A DNA stretch of 64,000 bases from Celoporthe dispersa (lineage: Eukaryota; Ascomycota; Sordariomycetes; Diaporthales; Cryphonectriaceae): NCBI GenBank assembly GCA_016584495.1, contig WAID01000013.1:1984001-2048000 (forward strand), read 5' to 3'. Below, piece after piece: positions 9,910-21,662 of the stretch; position 1 is the first letter of the stretch, and the number at the start of each line of letters is the position of its first letter. The notes beneath the pieces were generated by a model that was given only the letters and a program-made list of their open reading frames with translations, did not search any database and was not told the DNA's origin. A program made the translations under genes and the position numbers.

Positions 9910-11629
9910 TCATGAGACCATCTCTTTGATTCTCTCGAGTCGTTGTTGCTCCGCCGCCGCGGCGTTGATCTCGAACTGGGCACGCCGTCCAGCAGCAGCA
10001 GCAGCAAGACAGCCAGGCGCTGCGTCCCATCGAGTTATCGAAATCGCCACGGGCGAACAAAGTCTTAATCAGCTCCCCTGCCGATCCCAGATCCCGTTCA
10101 TAGGCTGGCCGCTCTGGCTCTCGGGTGTGCCGTACGGTCCCGGCGCCGGGGACGACGGCCTCGGGAGGAAAACCCGCCAGCTCCTCGGCGTCAATGTGCC
10201 CGCCAAAGTATCTCTCCAGCACCGGCATCAGGCCCGCGGCGACCGAGAAGTTGCCCCGCTGGTTCTCCACGCACGCCAGCACCCAGACGTTGACCCACGC
10301 GCGGATCGGCTGCAGCCCTCCTGGCGCGCTGCATCGTTGCTGCTGCTGCTGCTGCTGCTGCTGTTGTTGGTGGTGGTGTCGGTGGTATTCCATGAGGTAG
10401 CTCTGCAGGGAGTTGCCGGACTGCACTTGGATCGCGTCCACTGCCTGTTGCAGGTTCAAATGCAGGATCTGCTGCGCGTCGGCGCCGTGCTTGACGAAGG
10501 CGGCCGCGAGGCGGCAGAAGAACTTGACGTCGTATGTGCTCTGGGTGGCGGCGGTGTGCGCGAAGAGCTCGAAGGCGGTCAGGTTGCAGCCGCGGCTGTG
10601 GTGGCGCGAGTTCAGCTCGCCGCAGCTCGCCAGGCCCTGGATCTTGGTCTCGAGGAAGGCCAGGTGCTGGTCCAGCTCCATCACGGGCGAGGGTGAATAG
10701 AGGGCTTCGTACAAGTCCTGGTGCTGCTGGTGAGCAGACTGCACGCTAGAGAATTGTTGGCCGTGATAAGTCATTTGCCGCGGCTGCTGCTGCCCGGAGA
10801 TGTGATAGCCTCCACCGTGTTGGCGTTGTTGTTGTTGTTGGTGGTGTTGTTGTTGTTGTCCTCCGGACAGTTGTCTGCTCATGGGGGCGAGGAACGAAAC
10901 TTGGGATGGGCTGTACATCGGAGGGGAATACTGCTGATACGGCTGGTGGTCTCCAAAGGGGTTGGAGGATGTGGAGCTTGTGGGGCTGACAGAGCTCATG
11001 TACAGATCCTGCGGCCCGTATTGGACAGAAGCAGTCACGGGAGACTGGTAGGCGGAACCAGAAGCACCACTGGAGATGGCTCTTCAGATTAGAGGAGGTT
11101 GTCACCGTGTGGGCAAAAGGGAAAAGGGGGGGGGGGGCGGCTCTGGGGAGCAACTTACTTTGCGATGGTATTGGCCCGGGGCCTCGATGGTGGCACTATC
11201 GCGCGCAGGCGGTGCCCATGGGAGGTCGACCGCCGTGAGATCGTTGAATGCGCGCGAGAGCGGACCAGACCGGCGAGTGTCGTCGGCGTCGTGGTGTTTC
11301 GATGATCACCGCCGCCCTCGCCTCGGTTCTGGGACTTGTTGTACTTCCCGGCGTTCCATTTCTTGAGGCGAGCTCTATACGCCCGGACTCTAGAGACACG
11401 ACACACGCACGCACGCACGCATGAAGAGCATCAGAATAGAAGCATCCTGAGGTCGGAAGAAGGGTGAGGAGGGGAAGAGAGTTTGGGAGAAACAAGGATC
11501 GGTTATTACTCACGACGCATCGAAGCCGTGCTGCTCAGACATGACGCCCATGGTCTCCTCGAGGGTTTTCCCCTGGTCCTTGTACAGGGCCAGGATGATA
11601 TTCTTGAACTTATCCCACTCTTTCGTCAT
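9910..11629 (-). CDS. Clr5-domain protein with polyglutamine tract (frameshift near C-terminus)
   Basis: Exons 11514-11629, 11159-11389 and 9910-11069 give about 501 residues after correction of one base. Residues 1-58 form a Clr5 domain (MTKEWDKFKNIILALYKDQG, then GKTLEETMGVMSEQHGFDAS joined by splicing to VRAYRARLKKWNAGKY). This N-terminal module is common in ascomycete proteins and is presumed to bind DNA or chromatin. Residues 60-230 are disordered, with many Arg/Thr/Ser and then Gln/His repeats. The middle holds an 11-residue polyglutamine tract (10337-10369). The last 250 residues are helical (MELDQHLAFLETKIQGLASC). The frame breaks in a CAG/GCT repeat near 10006: dropping one T on the coding strand turns a Cys run into WLSAAAAAGRRAQFEINAAA and a helical end LERIKEMVS with TGA at 9910-9912. 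A role in transcription is inferred only from the domain. Confidence 0.8.
10006..10007 (-). other. one-base insertion in the C-terminal part of the Clr5 gene
   Basis: The coding strand reads TGG CTG TCT TGC TGC TGC. With one T removed it reads WLS followed by five Ala and then GRRAQFEINAAAAEQQRLER. The uncorrected frame gives five Cys and a run of Arg/Thr without secondary-structure character, and stops at 9902. Confidence 0.7.
10337..10369 (-). repeat. CAG/CAA repeat encoding 11 glutamines
   Basis: Eight CTG units on the plus strand, flanked by one TTG and two TTG, encode Q11 preceded by three His in the Clr5-domain protein. Confidence 0.9.
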
Positions 11630-11841
11630 CTTGATGATCTGGTATAACCTCAGGTAACTGGTGGTGTGGCGGCGGCTCTACGCTTATCGTGATGGTCCCA
11701 ACCTCGAAGTCCCACCAGAAGGGTCATGGGGGACATGGAAGGTAGAGCGGGAGGAGCATGAAGGAGGAAGATGAACGATCGGCTCAAGGAAGAAGGTTTG
11801 GGTCGAGAAGATCATTGCTCAAAGCAGGAGAGGTGGTGTTG

Positions 11842-11844
<3 letters not shown>

Positions 11845-11875
<31 letters not shown>
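11845..11875. repeat. (GA)n microsatellite
   Basis: About 15 uninterrupted AG dinucleotides. Confidence 0.95.
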
Positions 11876-11884
<9 letters not shown>

Positions 11885-12215
11885 GCACGAGAGGAACATG
11901 CCTTGGGAGGGGGGAAAGCACGCCCTACCGCGACTTTTAAGGCGACAAAAGTGGAGAGGAGGTGCGTGTGGTGTGTGTGGGAGAGGGCCTCTGGGAAAAG
12001 TGAGGCAGCCTAAGAGAAACCCTACCGGACCAACGAAGGAGGTCGATCGAAAGCCTCACCCGAGATGGTAGGGCGAGAACAAAAGGTGAATCCAGGTAGG
12101 CAAGAAGCACTTCGAGGTATAAAGGGATTCCGGATCCCGGGTGTTCCCTAGGCACTCAGATCGCGCTACTTTGGGATGTGTTGGCAGTCCTCTGCTGCAC
12201 GAGCGGTACGAGGCA

Positions 12216-12239
12216 TGTGTGTGTGTGTGTGTGTGTGTT
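12216..12239. repeat. (GT)n microsatellite
   Basis: About 12 TG/GT dinucleotides. Confidence 0.95.
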
Positions 12240-12455
12240 ATTCCCCTGGCGCGTCTCCTCTGTTCTGGGGGCGTGGTCCTGTCCCGGAGGGGGAATCTCT
12301 CCCTCCCCCGTCCCCCTCTTCTTCTCTACTCTTCCTCATCCTTCTTCTCCTCATGAGCCGCAAGCGTGAGTGAGGTAACAAAACTGTCACTGTGTGACAG
12401 GGTCTTGGTGAGGCTGTGCCCTGGGAGAGGGAGCAGGTAGGTTGATTCAGCTTAA

Positions 12456-12471
12456 GGGGGGGGGGGGGGGG
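12456..12471. repeat. poly-G tract, 16 bases
   Basis: Uninterrupted run of G. Similar long G or C runs recur through the intergenic DNA (9720, 13210s, 20260, 28862, 48343, 58370). Confidence 0.95.
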
Positions 12472-15400
12472 ACAAGGTCAGCCACGCCCCTTGAGCCGCC
12501 CTCAGACGCGCGGAAAGCGGCTCACCTCAATATTGCTCGGTTTTCGGTTGGAGAGGGAGGGCATCTACGGTGAGAGAGACACCATTCAGGCGTGTCCGCC
12601 CCCCCCCCTCCTCTCCCCTCCCCTAGTCACGCTCCCTGCCGGCTTCAGAGCCCGCTGGAGCACCGGTAGTGGTATTTGTTTTGTTGTCACCCCCCCCCCT
12701 TTCCCCGCCCACGCGTCCAGGGCGTGGCTCTCCGTCGGATCAGCGCTGTCACTTGTCAAGCCGTCGGCTTATGACATGGGTGCGCGTGTGCGTAGGGAGG
12801 CCTTCCACTATCGCCGTGCTGGCCACGGTGTTGCCTTTTAGACACGCCCGCCTTGGATACCTCGGGCGCAACAGGTTGCCCTTGGATAGCCCGCAGCAAG
12901 CCCACCTCGTTTCTTGATCATTAAGCATAAGTTAGTCAGGCCAGGACCAGGCCCTGGGGGGATGGATGCGCCTGACCATCCGCTGGCTCCCTTGGGCCGG
13001 ACACCTGGGTGCCGTGTTTTGTTCATGGGTTCTCTCCGATCGACCCTGCAGGCCGCAGGCATCCGTCTGCTCCTCTGGCAGGGGGCTCTTTCAGCCGGGC
13101 CAGCCTCGAGGGCGGCATAGACCCTTGGACGTACAGGCAAGGAAGGACGGACAAAGGAGTCCTCTCATATTGCCCTGGAAGCCACGACACGTGGAGATGG
13201 CGCCATCAGCGCTGAAGGAGGGGGGAGGGGGCACACAATTGGCAGTGCCGCCGAGTAGTCCTGGCAGGATCACGATGATGATGACCCTGCAGCACACGAT
13301 CCTCCGGCTCTTGCTCCTGAGCCTTTCTTCTTCTTCTTCCTCCTCCTCCGCGGTTTGCCTTGCTACAGGTAGCAAGCTGGAGATCCAGCAGGGAGAGGCG
13401 TAGATGGCATGTGCGCAACACCGGTCACAGGTGGTGCTGGCTTCAGCTGGGCCTGACCAGACAGGTGAGGATCGACGATTGACCAGGAGCAGCAGTCCGC
13501 CATGGGCGGCATTTGTGGTCGCGGGTATTGCGGACGAGGCGTCCAGGCGTCCAGCCCCCAACCAGACACGGCGTCGAGTTGGTGATAGCGATGGTGTTAC
13601 CCCAGCAAAAAATGTCTCGCTTGAACCAGGCCAGGGCATCGTATCCCTGCCGGCTGGCACCCTGGGGCGGTGTTCTGCAGGGATGTTGGGGGGAAGGATG
13701 TATATATATACATGTCTATATAAAAATATTTGTGTACCTGGTACATAGCTGGATATGTACTAGTTTAAAAAAAACAAAGAAGAAGAAAAGAGAAAGAAGA
13801 AGGGGAAAAAAAGAGGGATCGTCTTTGGTAGCAGTTTGCGCCTAGCAATGAACGGGTCGAGACCGGAGGGCATTCTGATGTCGTTGTCCACCCCACGAGG
13901 ATCTAGTACAGCCTCTATGCAACCAAGGAGGAGAAAGATGCCAATCAAGATCAAGAACATCCATCATTGGTGAGTCTCCGCCGCTGCTGCGTGGGGTACT
14001 GTACCAATGCGCTGGAGCCGTCGCGCTGTAGTGCAGACACGGGAGGGGGAGAGCCGCAGGCGATCTCCCCCCATCAATATGCAGTGCGAGCGCCAATAGA
14101 CGGACATGCGGTGGACCTGCGAGGACCATTGGGCAGTCGAGCCAGAGGGACTCGAGAGCTGCAGCAGAAGCAGACAGCCGTCTCGGCTGACAGCCTCCTC
14201 CCCCCCTGCTGTGCCGTGTCTGTGACGAGATGTCAATAGATACGTGAAAGAAGGTTGGCGTCTTTCCAAAAGAAGAAGACGGTAGTGATATGATGTGCCT
14301 CCTGATGTGCATAGCCCCTCCCAGATAGGTTCAGTGTTCCTTCTCATATCGTTCGGCTGAGCCGCAGGACCTGGGACGATGGGAGGCCCTAGATCAAATC
14401 GTCCTAGATCGAATCCTCGTCCTCACAATTATTGGATGTATCACTGCTCTTCTAGGACTACATAGTAAATTCTCGGTGACGGGCAGGGATATGGATAGAA
14501 TAGACCGGGTTTTTTTTTTGGAGGGGGGGAGGGAAGGGAGGGATGGGGAAGGGCGGCTAGACGTTCTTCTTACTCACACGACACGAGGCGGCTGTTCCAG
14601 GACCATTTCTGTTTTTGTGCCCACCATTCTTGTTGTCAGAAGACAACCCTCGAGGGTCAGGGCCCTGTGCTGGGGCTTTATCACAGAGCTTACGATCTGC
14701 AGCAAGGGACCAGAAATTTACAGGCACAATGGAGCAGCATCGCGCCGGGACCGAGAGTGACCGCTGGGAGGCGGTTCCTCCGTGGACACCAGCGCAGCCG
14801 GGCGCTCTGCGACCTGCTGTGGCTAAATATCCCTCCCGCTCCAAGGAGAGAGACGGGAGGGGACACACAGCACCGACCGCGACGCTGCAGCCCTGAGGAT
14901 GAAATTGTTCCCTATGATTAGGTGAGAGACTCCCGATCACGCTGTCTCCTCGGGTCCGGAATGGAAGAGGACAGTACGGCACCGTACCAGAGTACATACG
15001 TACTATGTTAGTGGTAGGTGTGGGGCGGCGTGGATCGTGGAGGTCAGCAACAGGAGCCAGGGCGCGGAGACCTGCGTCATGGGCCTCTGTGTCCCCCTCT
15101 AACCGGCCTGAACAGCCAAAGCTTGGTACCGAGATCGCTTCTGCTAGCCGGGAGGTGGACCAGGCCTGCGTCGAAGAAGCTCGTGGGGGGGGGGATAGAT
15201 GACCACCACGGCCATCGTCCTCGCGCCCTCCTGTAGTTGGGGACCCATCCAAACCATCCGTCACGCCCGACCGAGCGAAGAGAGCGAAGGTGTGGTCCCC
15301 GCCCCCCCTGCTCGATCGAACTCTGAGCCGACAGAGGGCGTGGCGCCAAGGAGTGCAGTACGGCTGGTGTTGGGCCAGGGCGGTCGAAGGTGCCGCTTTC

Positions 15401-15756
15401 GCTGGAGGAGAAGGAACGGAAGAAAAAGAAGAAGAAAAAAAGAAAAAAAAAGAGGGAGAGAGAGGCATGGTTTTCCGAACGTCTTTTGACTGGCCTGCGA
15501 CCCGGAAAGGATCTCCTCCATCGTGCCCGAGCTCCGGATCCCTGTTTTGCCCAAGGATGCTTCTCTCCGCTCATGGGACAGCGACAGACAAGAGCAGCCC
15601 TTCTGGCCAGGGAGCGCACCTGCTGCCAACACCTCCCTTCCTCCTTCGCCTGTTTTCCTCTTCCTCTTACTTCCGGCCTAGCATGATGAGAACGTGGCTT
15701 GTAGGTTGAGGGAAATATGAGTTGTTCGGCGAGCCGTCGACCCTCCTTCCCCCCCC

Positions 15757-15875
15757 CCTGCCATGCCCTGCCCTGCCCTGCCCTCCCTTCTTCCTGCGAC
15801 CCTGCGACCCTGCGACCCTGTTGAGCACAGAACGGGCGCTTGTAATGCAGCTGCGATGCGATGCGATGCGATGCA
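15757..15875. repeat. cluster of three short tandem repeats
   Basis: Within 120 bp there are tandem CCCTG units (about 15757-15784), three to four copies of CCTGCGA (about 15793-15820) and four copies of GCGAT (about 15852-15875). Confidence 0.85.
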
Positions 15876-16185
15876 CTGCACTGCGCGCATGGGCATGACC
15901 GAGGCCGCCCGGGCCGCTCCTTCGAAGGGGAGGGGGAGGGGAGGGGGGGCGGCCACAGTGTGAGACCCAGCGTGAGCAGCAGAGCAGCTTGTATGCGAGA
16001 GCCGAGAGCCTCGTGGGCAACGAATCGACACGAGGGCTGGCAGACTAGCTGGCTGACTTTTGTTCCCAATGCATACACATACCCATCATCGTCTGCGGGT
16101 ACGTACCATGACGATGAGGTGAAGCCCAGCCCATCAATCCAGGTCCGTGAGGCCTACCCAAATAACCCAGAGAGTAAGGGAAGTA

Positions 16186-16206
16186 AGTAGTAGTAGTAGT
16201 AGTAGT
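16186..16206. repeat. (AGT)n microsatellite
   Basis: Seven AGT units. Confidence 0.9.
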
Positions 16207-16982
16207 GATATCAATTCCTCTGCACCAAGATTACGCGCGCCATGACTGAGACGGGCGGAAGCAACCAAGCAACCAAGCAACAACAAAACGGGCAGGGAAG
16301 CCATGCATATTAGCCGCGGCAAGAACAATGCAGTCGAGATGTGAGCACAAGAGGAGGAAAGAGCAGCGAATGAGCATGCCTGCAATTCTCACTGTTACGG
16401 TATCATCAGGCAGCACCCCCCCTCCCCTGCCCTCCTTCCCCTTGTACGCCCACCTCCTTCAACCAACCTTTCCTCCCCTCCCGTCGTCCAACAGGTGAAC
16501 ATCAATACACCCTCCCTCCCCAAGCCAAGCGACGGCTCACCCTCCCCGGTAGAGCTTTTTTTCTCTCTATCTCTCTCTCTCTCTCTTTCTGTACCATCGC
16601 ATGCTTGTCTCACCCCCACCCACACTGTAGAACAAGTATAAAAACCCACCCAATTGGGCCAAGCACCAATGCACGCAAGCAGAAACAAGGAGGGGGGTCC
16701 GCTCGGTCTGTCATATGTCGTGTATCTTCCCATGCGCTTGCAATACTTGCTACTTTACTACACGCCGTGCGTAAGATGGCTGGGTGGAGTTGAACAAAGA
16801 GGAAACAGACAAGATCAGGGCCCCCTCCTCCCCTCCAGAAATGAAACGGTGAAACGAACAAGAGTAACCAACCGCAGCGGTCCGGAGAGAGGGAAAAAAA
16901 AAAGAGGAAAAGACCGAATTAGAATAAAATAAAACAATTTACCCCCCACCCCCGATGGCTGAATCGAACCCAATGCAACCTC

Positions 16983-17029
16983 AGGCTTGGTTGGTGGTGC
17001 GGCCCAGGCCTAGGCCCCAAGCCTAGGCC
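16983..17029. other. overlapping inverted repeats (possible alternative hairpins)
   Basis: GGCCTAGGC at 17007-17015 is the perfect reverse complement of GCCTAGGCC at 17021-17029 (loop CCCAA). AGGCTTGG at 16983-16990 is the reverse complement of CCAAGCCT at 17017-17024. The two right arms overlap, so only one hairpin can form at a time. No function is known. Confidence 0.6.
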
Positions 17030-17123
17030 ACACAGGAAGTCATCCGGGCATCACAACACGAGACACGGGACAAGACCAAGGCCCTTACGCGGAAAGGAAG
17101 AAAATAAGATAAAACAGGAAAAT

Positions 17124-17208
17124 GTAGTAGTAGTAGTAGTAGTAGTAGAAGAAGAAGAAGAAGAAGAAGAAGAAGAAGAAAAAGAAAGAGAAAAAGAAAA
17201 AGAAAAAG
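17124..17208. repeat. compound TAG / AAG microsatellite
   Basis: About eight TAG units pass directly into about eleven AAG units and then imperfect AAAAAG units. Confidence 0.95.
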
Positions 17209-17406
17209 CCCCTCTCCCTTTGCTTGCTGCTGAGGTATTAAGAAGAATAAGAATGAATCGATGTAGTGTTATGCACTATAGTAAAGAAGCATCGTTTACG
17301 TCTCGAGCAAGTTGCAGCCCCGTCTGTTCCGTCCGGCGATCGAACGGAAGATTTGATCCATACGGTCCAGGCAGCAACCTACTCGCATCAACATGCATCG
17401 CATTCA

Positions 17407-17432
17407 TCACACACACACCCACACCCACACCC
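17407..17432. repeat. imperfect CA repeat
   Basis: CA dinucleotides followed by three ACACCC units, close to the 3' end of SLM1. Confidence 0.85.
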
Positions 17433-17637
17433 ACGCGCACCCCCAAACCCCTCCCCAAGTGATGCCACCATTACAGCTTCCAACAGCAGCTAAGCAGCCT
17501 CATTATTCTGCCTGCTCTCGCCCGACAAGCACACATGTACACATGCACCACCTGCTACCGTCTCATCACCACCGCCAGCCTCTGCTGCTGCCGACCCCAG
17601 CACGATCCTCCACTTCCCACACCGAGGCTCCGGCTCC

Positions 17638-19745
17638 CTAGGGCCCATCGTCGCTCGCTGAGCTGCGTGCCAACTGCTCCTTGAGGTCGTGAGGGGTGGG
17701 GTATCTCGAACGCCACGGCTTGGTGAGGCTCAGCTTCGCGTCGTTGTAGACACTCTTCCCCGCCCTGGTGCTGCTGCTGCTGCTGCTTCCGGCCCTCCCT
17801 CCCCTGTCGCCTGGCGACGAGACCGCCACCACCTGCTTGCGGTCCTCTGTGCTCTGCTGCTGTACCACCGTCCCCGCCAGCCCCTCGCCGTTCCCACTGC
17901 TGCTGGTCCAGCTTCCCCAGGCCTGCGCGCCGCCCAGGAGCTCCTCTTCCGGGTCTGCCCACCGCTGCTGCCTTCTCTTCTTCAGCCGCCCACCCGCCAC
18001 CGCCGTCGTGGTCGTAGCTATGTGCGTCTCGGAGACGTCCTAGGTCGCCGATGCTGAGGCAGGGAGGGTTAGTTTTTTTTTTCCTTTTTTTTCCCAGCAG
18101 CCGACCGCGGCCTCATGGGGACGGAGACGAGTTCCCAGTAGTAGATCTCTATAGTCCAGATAGCTTCATAGGAGAGGTTGCTTACCCTTGGTCTCCGCTG
18201 CCTCGCCGGTGATGCCCGACTCCTGGTGCGCCTGCTCGACAAGTCCTTGGTTAGTACCCTCGGTCCCAGTTCCTTCCGCCGTGCGGTGTGCCTCCGCCGG
18301 CACCGCCGCCTCTGCCTTCTTCTCAGCCTCCGGGTCGTGGGCCTCGGTCATTACCGGAGAGTCGCCGCCGCCGCTGCCAGCGACCGGGCTCGTGGGCCCG
18401 CTGTCGGCCGACGCCACAGGGCCTGTCGCGCCGCAGACCTTCCGGATGACCTCGTACCACCGCTCGGCATCCGCCGCCGTGTGCGCCTTGAAGTTGATCT
18501 CCGAGGTGCCCGTGAGCTTGCTGCTCATCGTCTTGGAGCGGTCCTTGCCCTTGACGTTGAACTTGTCGCCGCTGGGGGCGCCGATCGTCGCGTCGGGCAG
18601 GTAGAGAGACAGCTCGGGCGTCGGGTCCTTCTTGACGTTGTCCGAGTCCTTGAACTCGTGCAGATACTTGGAGGCCGTCACCACGTAGTAGCCCGTGGAC
18701 CAGCCCCACGACAGCTTGTTGCGCGACTTGCGCTCCAGGCTGCCCTCGATCAGCGGCTTGGTCGACGAGTGCTCCTGGTTGGGGAACGTGATGGCCTCCA
18801 CCGTCCTGGGCGGGTCGCCGGGGTTGACGAGCATCTCCGCGCTGCGCTGCTGGAAGGCCTTCCACTCAAAGTCTGGCGGGATGCGCTGGGCGGCACCCAG
18901 CATGTCCATGTACAGGGCCTGCGTCTTCAGGGCCTGCCCGCCGGCGAACTGGTTGAACGTCTCCATGGCCTGCTGCAGGACCTGGATGACGTGCGCCTCA
19001 AAGGCCTCGAAGTTCTGCTGGACCGCGACCAGGTCGTTCCGGTGGTTGTTCTCCTCGATGACCTGCTTGTGCAGGCGGTGCAGCACGCCCCTGTGGAGGA
19101 CGTACGGGTCGTCGCCGGGGTTCATCTTGCCGCCGGTGGACTCGAAGCTAGCCGAGTGCTGGCCGAGCAGCTCAATGTGCTTCTGCGTGGTGTTGCGCGC
19201 CTTCTCCACCTCCTTGGCGCCCTTCTGCGCGCCCGAGGACAGCTCCTTGATCTTGTTCTTGACCTCCTTGTGCAGGCGGTCTAGGATCGGCAGGACGGAC
19301 CCCTTGATGCTCTTCTCGGTCTCGGCGTTGCTGTTGATCATCGCCTGCGTGTTCTGCCGCAGGTTCTCGTAGAAGCCGGCCACGCCGCCGAGGTTCTGGT
19401 CGAAGTGGTGGCCCTCGCGAAGGGGCTTGGAGATGGTCTTGAGGGCCCTTTCGTATTCCTTGCTCTGCTCCTTGTGGATCCTCTCGATAGCGCCCATGTA
19501 GTCTTCGAGGTAGCCTACGGCATGCTTCCACGCCTGCAGGCGCTCGGCAAGGAGGCCGGCGGTCTGTGTCCCGAGGGCAGGAAGAGGGTGTCAGTAGACG
19601 CGCCAGCCTTGTCGGCGAGGTCTGCGGACGGGGAGAGAGCAGTGCGACGTACGGTACTGGGGTCTGTGTCGGGAACAGCATCTCCGCTGAAGGTGCTCGA
19701 CATGGTGCCCGTTCTCAGGGCCAGCGACTGTCCTCCTTCGGCCAT
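17638..19745 (-). CDS. SLM1: Slm1-type PH-domain effector of TORC2
   Basis: Slm1/2 proteins bind PI(4,5)P2 at the plasma membrane and act with TORC2 in sphingolipid and actin control. Exon 1 is 19653-19745 and exon 2 starts at 19563 (GTACGT..ACAG, phase 0), restoring TAGLLAERLQAWKHAVGYLE. Residues 30-290 are a long helical F-BAR-like region (KSIKGSVLPILDRLHKEVKN). A PH domain follows at about 302-410, from LIEGSLERKSRN through GYYVVTASKYLHEFKDS to AERWYEVIRKV. The tail is acidic and disordered. A third exon (17638-18039) is likely: its open frame begins at a CTAG acceptor with DVSETHIATTTTAVAGG and ends in HDLKEQLARSSASDDGP, and it has no ATG of its own. The donor at 18181-18186 (AAGG|GTAAGC) is one base out of phase with it. 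With one G less (AAG|GTAAGC) the join is perfect and the product is 623 residues. Without the join, exon 2 runs to a stop at 18166. The start could also be the second ATG at 19703. Confidence 0.85.
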
Positions 19746-21662
19746 ACTGAAGGTGTTCGACTCGTGGTGGTCGCTCGACGTTGAAATAGGGCGCGTTCAG
19801 GGGGGGGAGGGGCGGTCGCACACACGGCGTTCCTGGCAGCAGACTTGTCAGTTTCCTGTTTCTTGACGTACCTGGAGCAGCAAAAATGTCTAAGACCAGC
19901 TTGTGCAGTTGCGCGCTGGGGATTGGGCAGAACCACCAAGACGGCAGAGACTTCTCGACACACGCCCTTGAGCGAGAGGGGGGATCGTCTAACAGTGCTA
20001 CCAGGGAGAGGCGAGCCACAGCAGTCGACAGCCTCCCTGGCGGATGAGGTGATATCCACCCATTCCCATCGGACCACACAGCACGCAGGGGTCCAAGGTC
20101 AATTGCCGCTGCGCCGCCATTCCGGGAACGCGAGCTCTCTCCGCTACCAAGCGACCGAGAAGCATCTGACCCCTGCTGGCGATCTCGACGCGAGATTGAC
20201 CGATTTGAGCTTGTGTGGGGGCCGGTCATGGAGAACATGCGACACACATGTCTTCGATGGGGGGGGGGGGGGAGAAACCAGAAGGGGAAGAGCTCGTGCT
20301 CTCTTCTCTCATCCTCAAGGGCGCCACATAACACCAAAATAGGACTCACCTCTATATTAAAAAAAAAGAAATGGTAATCCTGCTCTAGTAGGCTGACTGC
20401 TGAGGAATCGTATCGAGTCTCAAAATGGCGCAGAGGGTTTGACGGTCCGTATCGCACCCAAGACAAAAAAAGCAAGCACAACATCACATAGCCCGGCGCA
20501 CTGCAGATGGCGGCCCAACGAGTCGACTTATTATATCGACCCAGACGAAAGAGCTAGTAGTACACGTCCAAGGCTAGATGTCCAGCAATGTGACGTCACG
20601 ACATAAATAGGTCGCCTAGAGAACAGCTGCCTTTCCTTGCCGGCAAGCCTCTGATGCGCTCATGTGTGCTGTGCTAGCTTGCAAAAACCCTCCTTCCCAA
20701 CTTTGGTATAGGACGGCTTGCTTTTTGGTGGGCGCCATTCCACCATGCCCACTGTGTGTGGCAGCCAGGACGACTCTTAGGTCCTGCTGAAAGGAGTCAT
20801 CACTGCAGTGTGAAGTGGACACACAAGGCAAGAAACTGTGCTCCCTCGCCTGGTGCCCAACAATCAGTGTCAGGCTGAGGCTGGTTCCAGTCGCACAGAT
20901 AAGCCGGGTGGCAGACAGGGGATGTAGCAGCAGTGACGGGTCCCTCAGCTGAGACGTTGTCAGAGGAGGAGGGGCCCCTTTCACGAGCAGGTCACACTGC
21001 ATATGTTTGTGAGGATAAGCGGCAGATGATATCCCGTCTAGAATATCCCAAGACAGGGCATTCTTATCAGTCAAGATGCGTCTTGATGGACAAGATAGTA
21101 GTGACCACTGGCACTCAGCCCACTATGGAGCGCGGTAGCCTACACGTTGATTTATGACACTGGCTTGGGAGGCACTTTCAGTCAATCTTCTTAGATGCGT
21201 TATATGCAGCATTTCTGCCAGACCGGCGAGTTTGGGGTATATTGACAATGAAACACAATGTACAGTAGAACGTGCAACCCCCCTCTTGGAATGCAATCTT
21301 CCTATCCCTCCTGTACAGTATAACGCCGTTTGTCCTTTCTATGATGCCTGTCCACAAGTACTCCCAAAAAATGAAAGATAAAAATACCAAAAAAAAAAAA
21401 AAAGAGGCCATGTTCTGAATGCGAGCCCGCTCGAGTGCTGTTCATTTATGTTTTGGAAAAGAAGAAAGAAAAAATAGCAGGCGTTGAGGTAGTGAATGTG
21501 TCAAGAGAATGTACTCGCAGGCACACACTCGGTAGTCGCTGTCGGATATTAAACATAGCTAAATGACAGTCGTGGCATGTCGCTCTTCTTGATGGTCCTC
21601 GGTCTGCATCAAGACCGTCAATGGCCGGCCGAGACTGACGTGAGTCGTGCCCACCGATACTT
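19746..21662. other. intergenic region upstream of SLM1, downstream of creD
   Basis: No gene is supported. A poly-G run lies at 20260-20272, and T- and A-rich tracts lie near 20361-20370 and 21390-21405. The 20616-21074 minus ORF starts at a non-ATG codon and has no recognisable motif. Confidence 0.5.

Larger units (their letters stand above)
11630..17637. other. 6-kb gene-free region upstream of the Clr5-domain gene
   Basis: No ORF here has an ATG start, conserved motif and gene-like codon use together. The ORFs of 100-300 codons (for example 14557-15468 minus) are low-complexity or start at non-ATG codons. The stretch is dense in simple repeats: GA (11845-11875), GT (12216-12239), a 16-G run (12456-12471), TC (16561-16586), AGT (16186-16206), TAG/AAG (17124-17208), CA (17407-17432), and minisatellites near 15757-15875. 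It may act as a long promoter or leader of the Clr5 gene (minus) or hold non-coding RNA. Confidence 0.55.

Noticed and set aside
14557..15468. 303-codon minus-strand ORF in the gene-free region
   Set aside because: It begins at a non-ATG or low-complexity stretch, has no domain, and crosses simple repeats.
16955..17030. Possible tRNA on the minus strand (GGTTCGATTC B-box-like string)
   Set aside because: The arms that should flank the T-loop do not pair, and no acceptor stem or anticodon arm can be built around it.
17124..17208. CRISPR-like array
   Set aside because: The repeats are simple trinucleotides without spacers, in a eukaryotic genome.
18178..19284. Long ORF antisense to SLM1
   Set aside because: Composition is a mirror of the BAR/PH coding strand (Leu/Arg/Val-rich), with no gene structure.
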